Shown here: piece after piece, positions 56,901-64,000 of the stretch
How positions within the stretch are numbered: position 1 is the stretch's first letter
How the letters are laid out: every line of letters starts with the position of its first letter
Assembly: GCA_029891385.1 (NCBI GenBank)
Contig: CM057224.1
Span: 40,057,005-40,121,004 of the forward strand
Direction of reading: 5' to 3'
Length of the DNA: 64,000 bases
From: Erythroxylum novogranatense
Taxonomy: Eukaryota; Streptophyta; Magnoliopsida; Malpighiales; Erythroxylaceae
Program-made: the position numbers and the translations under genes
The notes under the pieces: generated by a model
The model's input: the letters and a program-made list of their open reading frames with translations, nothing else
Database searches by the model: none
What the model was told of the DNA's origin: nothing

Positions 56901-57231
56901 TATATAACTCCGATTAAGGCGATTCTTGCCTCTATGCGAACGTGAGGCTTTAAGCTATTTTTGATATGAACAAGTCAATATGTGATTACGATGTTTAGGT
57001 AGTGTGCGCTCATCACTTTTATGGAACAACAGTATATAGCACTGCAATGTTATAAGCGCAAGGTTTCAGGAATACAGAAGTTGGGCTCCGGGAGCGGAGT
57101 CCAATATCTTGTGGTATCAAAGCAACTGTGATAGTGGTAAGTATATGCAGTTGGGTCCTGGATCCAACAACTGTGGTATCAGAGCAAGTGTGACAGTGGT
57201 AAGTCTAAGCAGTTGGGTCCTGGATCCAACA
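53986..57231 (+). mobile_element. 3.2-kb LTR-like insertion in SIRE-2 gag (probable solo LTR)
   Basis: This element starts TGTTAG, ends CCAACA and is flanked by the 5-bp duplication TCCTA (53981-53985 and 57232-57236). It has no coding capacity that I can support. It carries GGGCC/GGGCTT motifs upstream of a TATA box (TATAAAA, 54284-54290), a purine-rich leader, and a CACCCCCTCCAATCCCGTCC block at about 55459. Four palindromes TGTCCGTTAAACGGACA lie at 56344-56504. These are features of long chromovirus (Tekay/Del-type) LTRs (inference). The right end has a tandem 62-bp unit with a primer-site motif. Confidence 0.8.
54129..54290 (+). promoter_or_regulatory. LTR promoter region with GGGCC cluster and TATA box
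   Basis: TTGGGCCTTAA, ATGGGCTT, GTGGGCCTT, GTGGGCTTT and TTGGGCTTAA occur between 54129 and 54268, just ahead of TATAAAA at 54284-54290. The layout parallels the Copia-A LTR promoter at 12661-12714. Confidence 0.55.
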
Positions 57232-57235
57232 TCCT
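57112..57235 (+). repeat. Tandem 62-bp unit with primer-site and LTR-end motifs
   Basis: Two units (57112-57173 and 57174-57235) each begin TGGTATCA(A/G)AGC and contain GTGATAGTGG or GTGACAGTGG. Each ends with CAGTTGGGTCCTGGATCCAA then CA. A more diverged copy of the same ending precedes them at 57078-57107. The first part is a primer-binding site for initiator tRNA-Met and the second is the LTR end, so the LTR/internal junction is repeated in tandem. Confidence 0.85.
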
Positions 57236-58384
57236 ATGAAGTATCATATCATAAGCGAGGGAGTGGAGTATTGGAAGATCATCATCTTCGGTCCATATGT
57301 TCCATTAAACGAAAATGGTCAGGTAAAGACGGAGCTGGAGTATGATGACAATGATTGGAAGCAAGCTTACATCAACGCCAAAGCCATGAAGTTGATCTAT
57401 TGTGCTCTTACTGTTGAGGAGAGAAATCGAGTGAACTCATGCACAAGTGCTCAGGAAATGTGGGAGAGACTTCGGATCACTCACGAAGGAACCAACCAAG
57501 TTCGAGAGACAAAGAGCAACATGTTACTCAATGACTATGAAATGTTCGTCATGAAGGAAGGTGAGTCTATTTCTACAATGCTTGATCATTTTGTAGAAAT
57601 TATAAATAGTTTAGGCAACCTTGGAAAGCATATGATGGATAGCGAAAAGGTGAAAAAGATTTTTTGTTCATTGCCGAAAGAATGGGACTCACAAGTCACA
57701 ACGATTATGGAGTCTAAAGATCTCAATCGATTGGAATTCAATGCCTTGGTGGGATCACTCATCAACTATGAGATTATTCTCAAATCAAGAGGCGGTAGAG
57801 GTAAGTCACAAAAATCAATCGCTTTTAAAGCTAATACTTCTTATGTGGATGAAAGTGATGAAGAATTAGATGAGGATGAAGAAGATGAAGAGCTAGTAAT
57901 GTATGCTAGAAACTTAAGAAAATTCAAGGGACTACTCAAAAATAGGAAGAGAGAATTACGTGGTGGAAGAAATGACGAAAGAAAGAAGTACACCATGGAA
58001 AGTAAAACCAAAAGTTATGAGGAAAAGAAGAGCAATGAAGAATGCTGAAAATGTGAAAAAAGAGGGCATCATGCTAGAGAATGCAAAAGTTCTTCCGTTT
58101 TCCAGAAAAATAATAAGTATGATAAAGGTAAAAAGAAAGCTAGTCTTGTAGACACTTGGAGTGATGATGAGGAAGCTTATCAAAGCAATGATGAAAACAA
58201 CTTGGCTCTTATGGCAAGTAGCTCCATGACAAGTGATGATGAGGATGAGGTAATGATTATTGATCAAGATCTTAGAGATTCTTTTACTTCCTTACAAATA
58301 GACTTTGAAGAAGCTATTGATATTAACAAGAAATTGCGAAAAAGAATAAGAGAACTTGTTGCTGAAAATAATATTTTTGCATAA
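57236..58384 (+). pseudogene. SIRE-2 gag, main part
   Basis: The frame continues gag after the insertion, with YWKIIIFGPYVPLNENG, AMKLIYCALTVEERNRV, EMWERLRITHEGTNQVRE, FCSLPKEWDSQVTTIMESKD and an acidic stretch. The zinc knuckle has a TGA (58046-58048) between its first two Cys positions (C-stop-KCEKRGHHAREC), otherwise complete. The same frame then runs through an acidic, coiled-coil-like linker (DLRDSFTSLQIDFEEAIDIN) to TAA at 58384. Further coding continues in another frame from 58356. Confidence 0.9.
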
Positions 58385-58820
58385 GACTATTGATGATTTA
58401 AATTGCTCTAAGGAATACCACTCTACATGCCTTGCTGAGAAAGAAAATTTATCTTGTGAACTTGATAGACTTAGAAAAGAGTTTTCTTATGTTGCTGGAA
58501 AATTTGTTGATGAAAATGAGAAGTTTGAAAAGATGTTGTCTTTACAAAGATATTCAATTTCTAAACATGGCTTAGGATATGATCCTTTTGATAGAGATTG
58601 CTAACTGATTTCAAAATTCACCAAAGATGGTAAGGTTGCTAAATGTGCTAGATGTTTGAATGATGGTCACAATGAAATTGCTTGTAAAAGTATTAGGAGA
58701 TGTATTAATGGGAAGAAAAGCTAGGTGATAAAAGGTACAAAACCTTTAAATGTAGTTTATTTGACTAACCAAAAGGACCCAAAATGGCTTGGGTACCAAT
58801 AAGAAGAAAAAATATTTCTG
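58356..58820 (+). pseudogene. SIRE-2 gag linker with second zinc knuckle
   Basis: Frame 58356-58604 holds a helical, Glu/Lys-rich stretch (EYHSTCLAEKENLSCELDRL) and HGLGYDPFDRDC. In the same frame after one TAA there is a second knuckle, CARCLNDGHNEIAC (CX2CX4HX4C, 58644-58685). A TAG and a frame change near 58720-58820 precede the protease. In sireviruses a coiled-coil linker here is normal. A second knuckle is also seen in some relatives. Confidence 0.8.
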
Positions 58821-59414
58821 ATGCAGGTACAAGCAAGGAATGAAAATCTACCAAGTACATGGTACATTGATAGTGGATGCTCAAGGCATATGAGTGGAGA
58901 CAAAAATTTATTTGCAGAAATCAAACCAAAGAATCAAGGATATGTCACATTTGGAGACAACAATAAATGTAAAGTCATTAGTGTTGGTAAAGTGGGTAAG
59001 AAAACTTTGCCTATCATTGACAATGTTTTACTTGTTGATGGATTGAAACATAACTTGCTAAGTGTTTCACAATTATGTAAGATGAACTTTAATGTGTCAT
59101 TTGAATCATCTCATTGTGTGGTTAATAAAAATGAAAATATTACATTCATTGGTTTGAGGCATGGAAATACTTATGTTGTTGATTTGCATGATGATAGTTC
59201 TTTTAATGAAAAATGTTTAGTGACATTAGAAGAAATTGCATTTTTATGGCATAGAAAATTAGGGCATGCACCACTTCCTTTAATTTCAAAACTTTCTAAA
59301 AACGATATTGTGAGAGGTTTGCCTAAGATGAAATTTGTTAAAAATCATTTGTGTGAATCTTGTTTGAAGGGAAAACATGTTAGAGAATCATTCAAACCAA
59401 CGAAAGAAATTTGA
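58821..59414 (+). pseudogene. SIRE-2 protease and integrase zinc region
   Basis: The protease active site is STWYIDSGCSRHMSGDKNLF, followed by YVTFGDNNKCKVISVGKVG. The zinc-binding region is FLWHRKLGHAPLPLISKLSK...CESCLKGKHV. The frame ends at TGA 59412-59414, probably a former Arg codon, and continues in the same frame at 59442. The domain order and spacing are normal for copia. Confidence 0.93.
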
Positions 59415-60207
59415 ACATCTAGAATTTTAGAACTTGTTCATATGGATTTAATTGGACCATCTAGGCATACTAGTCTTAGTGGTAAATTATATGTACTTGT
59501 AATTGTGGATGATTTTTCCAGATTAACTTGGGTGAGATTTCTTGCTAATAAAAGTGATGCATTTAACGAATTTACTAAGTGGTGTAGGTTGGTACAAAAT
59601 GAAAAAGATTTGACTATTGTCGTAATAAGAACCGACCATGGAGGAGAATTTGATTGTGAACCATTCGAAAGGTTATGCGATAAATATGAAATGGAGCATA
59701 ATTTTTCAACACCAAGGACTCCGCAACAAAATGGTGTAGTAGAGAGGAAGAATCACTCTCTTAAAGAAATGAGTAGAACGATGCTAAATGAATATAATCT
59801 TCCTAAAGCTTTTTGGGCTGAGGCAATCAATACTGCGTGCTATGTGATAAATAGAGTGCACATAAGACGAGACAAAAACAAGACACTATAAGAGATATGG
59901 AAAGGTAAGAAACCGAATATTTCTTATTTTCATCCTTTTGGTTGTAAAGTTTTTATTCATAATAATGGAAAGAACAATTTAGGAAAATTCGATTCAAAAT
60001 CTGATATTGGTATATTTCTTGGTTATTCATTAACTAGTAAAGCATTTAGAGTATAAAATAATAGAACTAGGTGTGTTGAGGAAAATATCCATGTTAAATT
60101 CGATGATATGATTTCACCCCTGAGGAAGGTTTGTTTTGATGATGATGCAGGTAATTTAGGAAATGGAGTTGAAGAAAAAGAATCCATTGTTGAAGAAGAA
60201 AATTTAG
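59415..60207 (+). pseudogene. SIRE-2 integrase core and C-terminal part
   Basis: All three catalytic residues are present. The first Asp is in LVHMDLIGPSRHTSL, the second in IRTDHGGEFDCEPFE, and the Glu in TPQQNGVVERKNHSLKEM. After WAEAINTACYVINRV the frame meets TAA at 59889-59891, then KPNISYFHPFGCKVFIHNN, and TAA near 60055. All of this is in one frame. A shift then leads to the hinge and RT frame at 60208. Apart from the stops it is well preserved. Confidence 0.92.
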
Positions 60208-61891
60208 ATGAAGAAAATCATGTTTCCTATCACGAAAACTTGGGCAAAGGCAAAGAATCATCCTATGGAGCAAGTTATAGGTAACTTAAATGATGGTTTA
60301 AGGACTAGGAGGAATACTTATGAATACATGAGCAATTCAGCATTCATCTCACTAGTAGAACCCAAGAACATAAAAGAAGCTCTTGAAGATGAAAATTGGT
60401 TGTTGGCTATGCAAGAAGAATTAAATCAATTCAAGAGGAACAATGTATGGGATTTGGTAACCACCAAATGACAAAACCATTATTGGAGTCAAGTGGGTGA
60501 ATAGGATAAAGTATGATGAGAATGGTGAAGCAGTAAAAAATAAGTCAAGGTTAGCAGCTCAAGAATTCTATCAAGAAGAGGGACTTGACTATAATGAGAC
60601 ATTTGCACCAGTGGCTCGCTTAGAAGCAATCAGATTATTGTGTGCCTTTGCTTCGCATAAAAGGATCAAGTTAAATCAAATGGACTTCAAAAGTGCGTTT
60701 CTCAATGGTTACATCCAAGAGGAAGTATATGTCAAACAACCACCTGGTTTCGAAGATCATAAACATCCGAATTATGTCTACAAGCTCAAGAAGGCTTTAT
60801 ATGGATTAAAGCAAGCACCAAGGGCATGGCATGAAAGGTTAAGTACTTTTCTAACTCAAAATGGTTATATTCGAGGTAAAGTTGATAATACTTTGTTTAT
60901 AAAACATGTTAATCGAGATATGTTAATTTCTCAAATCTACGTTGATGATATTATTTTTGGTGCTACTAATGAGTTTTTGTGCAAAGAATTTAGTGATTTA
61001 ATGCAAAGTGAATTCGAAATGAGTACGATGGAGGAACTCAAATTCTTTCTTGGATTACAAATCAAGCAATACAAAGACGGCATTTTCATTCATCGGTCCA
61101 AATATACCAAAGAACTCTTAAAGAAGTTCAATATGGAAGGATGCAAAGTAGCAGCTACGCCAATGGCATCAAATCTGGTCTTGGAAAAATCTGAACATGA
61201 AGAGGATGTTGATAAAAAACTCTATAGAGGTATGATCGCTTCTCTTTTATATTTAACTGCTTCTAGACTAGATATAATGTTTGCTACGTGTCTATGTGCT
61301 AGATTTCAATCATGTCCTAAGATTTCTCATTTGACTGCTTGCAAAAGAATTTTCAGATATTTGAGCAAAACTGTTAATCATGGTTTATGGTATCCTTGTT
61401 GTGATTCTTTTGATTTATATGCTTATAGTGATGCTGATTATGGTGGTTGTAGAATTGATAGAAAAAGTACTAGTGGTATATGTCATTTTTTAGGATCATC
61501 TTTGATTTCTTGGGCTAGTAAGAAACAAGTTAGTGTAGCTATTTCCGATGCTGAATCCGAATATGTAGCAGCTGGGAGTGCTTGTGCCCAAGTTCTTTGG
61601 CTTAAGCATCAATTACTTGATTATGGTGTTGTCGTTAAAAATGTTCCTATTTATTGTGATAATACTAGTGAAATTTGTCTGAGTAAAAAACCGATTTTAC
61701 ACAGTAGGACTAAACATATTGAAATCAGACATCATTTTATTCATGATCATTATTTGAAAGGTGACATTTATTTGAAGCATGTTTCCTCTAGTGATCAATT
61801 AGCTGATATATTTACAAAACCCCTTAAAGAAGATGTTTTTCTTAATATCAAATTGAAACTTGGAATGTGTGATTTAAATTCTCTTTGTTGA
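60208..61891 (+). pseudogene. SIRE-2 reverse transcriptase and RNase H
   Basis: The hinge (60208-60471, NVWDLVTTK) is separated by one frameshift from a 464-codon open frame at 60497-61891. That frame has ARLEAIRLLCAFASHKRIKL, QMDFKSAFLNGYIQEEVYVK, ALYGLKQAPRAWHERLSTF and the active site IYVDDIIFGATNEFL. RNase H follows with YAYSDADYGGCRIDRKSTSG, SDAESEYVAAGSACAQVLWL, IYCDNTSEICLSKKP and DQLADIFTKPLKEDV. The stop TGA at 61889-61891 is natural. This is the best preserved pol domain in the window. Confidence 0.95.
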
Positions 61892-62451
61892 TTTTTTTTT
61901 TTGCATATACTAGCATATCAAAATGGTCATATTCTTTTTTGGCAAATTTACAAATTCATTAGGAGATATATCTTCGTGATTTACATCTAGGTTTTGCAGT
62001 GATTACTTTGATCTTAGAAATATACCAGTAGACTAATTGGAGTTCAGTCTACTGCTGTTGAGGAATGAGACAAGTTATTGGCATAATCGACTAATGTTCT
62101 GGGACAGAAGAAAAATTAAAGGACAAGTCAACTTATGGTGGTCGATAAGTTGATTTATGTATACAAGGGTTCTTAAAAAAAAAACAACCATTCTACCTTT
62201 CATTCTCCGAAAACTTCTTTTTCTCTAACTTCTGAAATTCCTTTCTTCAAGTCGACTTATACTTTCAAATCTCTTCAAATCTTCACTACCCATCATCAAT
62301 CGACTACCATAGACACAAAACCCATTCCTTATTTCATCCAATCATCTTTCATTTTTTTGAACCCCTCTTCACGAAATATAAAACCCTAATCTCATCATTC
62401 ACGATTTTTTCTAAAATCTCTTTTCTCCTAAAATCCATCGAATCTTATACC
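61892..62451 (+). other. SIRE-2 spacer between pol and the 3' gene
   Basis: 560 bp without a gene. It holds further copies of the LTR palindrome motif (AAGTCGACTT at 62249-62258 and related CAAGTCAACTTA near 62127). It might contain a splice acceptor or promoter for the 3' gene, but I cannot point to one with confidence. Confidence 0.6.
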
Positions 62452-63714
62452 ATGGCACCAAGAAAATCAAGTGGCAAAGGCAAACAAGCAACCCCGTCAT
62501 GAGGTCCTAGAGTTTGTGGCTCTTCTTCAAGGGGAGGTGTAGAGAGAGAAAACAAGGAGGTTGAGACTCGATTTGTCTCCAAGGAAGCTCAGAATCTGTA
62601 CAATAAGGTACTTAAAAATGAGGTTCTTATCCCTTCAATGAGATTTGAGTGGGCTGAATTAGACCATAGCGAGTTTACGGATCTGTTTTCTGAAATCACT
62701 AGTTTCGGCTTAAGAGATTTTTTGGGTTTTTCGAATGACATATATGAAGATGTGGTTAGAGAATTTTATGCTAACCTTGTTGTGATTAGAAGCAATGTTA
62801 CCAGTGGAGTTCATTTAAAATCGAGTGTTTAAGGTAGAGAAATTTTTATTTGTGAAGAGAATATATCCATTTTGTTTAGGTTGCCTAGAGGAGGAGTTAG
62901 GCCTAGAGCTTCGCTAATAGATTTGGCTATTTTGAGAAATGAGGATGGTGATACTGATGAAGAAGCCGAAGAAAATTTCGGTTATATTGAAGAGAAAGGT
63001 GCTGAATTGCTTAGTAGATTATGTTATGAGGCAATGGATTTGCCCTTGAATTATCGGTTGTTACACTATGCGATAAATAGAGTTGTGTATCCGAAAAAGG
63101 CCAGCAATAATTAAATTACAATCTTGGATAAAGAAATTCTTTGGCATTTAGAAGAAGGGAGAAAGATAAATTATCCAAGTCTGATTATTCAAATGATGCG
63201 GAAAAAGGCGAGTTTATTACGAGGTGAGATTAAAGGGAAACCAGTCCGGCATAAAGGAATGCCATATGCAGCTTTGATAACATCTCTCGCCAAGTTACAA
63301 AAATGTAATTTGAGTACTTATACTCATTATCCGTATCCGGATAGTTGGAGGTTTGCATCCTATAACTTAAGGAGCATGAAGTTGGTTAGAACAGTAGAAA
63401 AGGGTTGGGTGTATTCTGATCATGTGGAGAAACTTGGTTTAACTCTGGCAAGTGAAGAAGTGCCTCGAAGGCAACGTTCCAAGAGGACCAATGATCGTCC
63501 TAGCAGCTCTTAACCAAGCAGTGTACGTAGGTGTGACGTTTCTCAAGATGAACTTCAGGATATTCGAGATCAGCTAGACGAAATGAATGATCGGATTGAT
63601 GACCAATAGAGTATGCTCATGCGTATGGAGAAAACCATGACGACCATGGAGAAAACCATGAAAAAGATATTTGATAAATTGGGATGTAGAAATGATGATA
63701 CTTCTCCACAGTGA
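62452..63714 (+). pseudogene. SIRE-2 extra 3' gene, one frame with five stops
   Basis: From ATG 62452 to TGA 63712-63714 one frame of 421 codons is kept with no indel. It is interrupted by TGA 62500, TAA 62830, TAA 63112, TAA 63511 and TAG near 63607. The N-terminus is basic (APRKSSGKGKQ). A central region (YEDVVREFYANL, FRLPRGGVRP, NYRLLHYAINRVVYPKKASN, KEILWHLEEGRKINYPSLII) matches the plant-transposon domain also seen in the SIRE-1 3' gene. The C-terminus is a predicted coiled coil (DELQDIRDQLDEMNDRID). I see no signal peptide or membrane segment. It sits where sireviruses carry an 'envelope-like' gene. Its function is unknown. Confidence 0.85.
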
Positions 63715-64000
63715 TGTGTTTGTTTTTGTTCTATGACCGATATTTTTCTGCATCTGGATGTGTGTGAATTTCTTTTTATTTGGCTTGGTATTTCTTTTTG
63801 GTTTGCATTTTTCTGTTTATAACTCTTGTTTTTGATTATGAAAAAAAGGTGGAGTAAGTTTTAAGTTTTATCTGCTGGAAAATTGAAATTATTTTCAATT
63901 CCACTGTGATTTATTGGCTTAATATTATGAATTATGGAATTTTGCAATTATCATTGAATTCATTGGTTTATTGATTAAGGGGGAGTTTATCTAACCAACA
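63715..64000 (+). other. SIRE-2 3' noncoding end with polypurine tract
   Basis: T-rich noncoding sequence ending in TTGATTAAGGGGGAGTTT. AAGGGGGAG (63977-63985) is the likely polypurine tract. The last bases of the window (CTAACCAACA) come just before the expected 3' LTR. Confidence 0.75.

Larger units (their letters stand above)
52792..64000 (+). mobile_element. Sirevirus-like Ty1/copia retrotransposon (SIRE-2), 3' LTR off-window
   Basis: The element starts with a 1063-bp LTR (52792-53854) and a perfect initiator tRNA-Met primer site. It then has gag, protease, integrase, RT, RNase H, a further 3' gene and a polypurine tract at 63977-63985. The 3' LTR would begin just outside the window. Without a gag insertion of 3.2 kb (53986-57231) its visible part is about 8 kb. 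Compared with SIRE-1 it is on the other strand, has an unrelated LTR and more intact RT. Lineage is inferred from the gag, RT and the extra 3' gene. Confidence 0.92.

Overview
The window is plant nuclear DNA, most likely from a eudicot. It is almost entirely a nest of LTR retrotransposons: Ty1/copia types (Angela-, Tork/TNT1-, Ale- and sirevirus-like) and Ty3/gypsy types (an Athila-like element and a long chromovirus-like LTR). There is also CACTA (En/Spm) transposon debris and one host-type gene, a B3 DNA-binding-domain gene. The evidence is the plant-type retrotransposon domains, primer-binding sites matching plant tRNA-Asp and initiator tRNA-Met, GT-AG introns in the CACTA gene, and the plant-specific B3 domain. 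The species cannot be named from the sequence. Lineage names are inferred from protein motifs and layout, not from a search.

Layout. 1-13031: a copia element (here 'Copia-A', + strand, 5' end outside the window) is split by a complete 9.15 kb Athila-like gypsy element on the minus strand (425-9576, target duplication GACAC). 13032-15415: AT-rich, possibly an old minus-strand LTR. 15780-16890 and 26513-27440: two halves of a very decayed minus-strand copia, separated by a complete 9.6 kb Angela-like copia (16891-26512, duplication TCTTC). 29150-31080: a decayed Ale-like copia on the minus strand. 31081-32189: AT-rich DNA. 32190-46207: a decayed TNT1/Tork-like copia ('Copia-C', +) split by a complete sirevirus-like copia ('SIRE-1', minus, 35070-44454, duplication ATATA). 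47786-48757: the B3 gene, with one in-frame stop near its start. 49114-52791: pieces of two CACTA transposons in opposite orientation. 52792-64000: a second sirevirus-like element ('SIRE-2', +, 3' LTR outside the window), whose gag is split by a 3.2 kb LTR-like insertion (53986-57231, duplication TCCTA).

Each retroelement has the usual parts: gag (particle protein), protease, integrase, reverse transcriptase and RNase H between two LTRs. All are broken by stops or frameshifts. Four insertions can be undone exactly at 5-bp target duplications, which gives a clear relative order of events. The LTR pairs of the Athila-like and Angela-like elements differ by roughly 2% by eye, so those two insertions look similar in age.

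The most interesting content is in the two sirevirus-like elements. Both carry an extra open reading frame downstream of pol, related to each other and to a plant-transposon domain of unknown function. Other points of interest are clusters of short palindromes inside LTRs of unrelated families, a tandemly duplicated LTR-end/primer-site junction at 57112-57235, a duplicated polypurine tract in the Athila-like element, and the nearly intact B3 gene.
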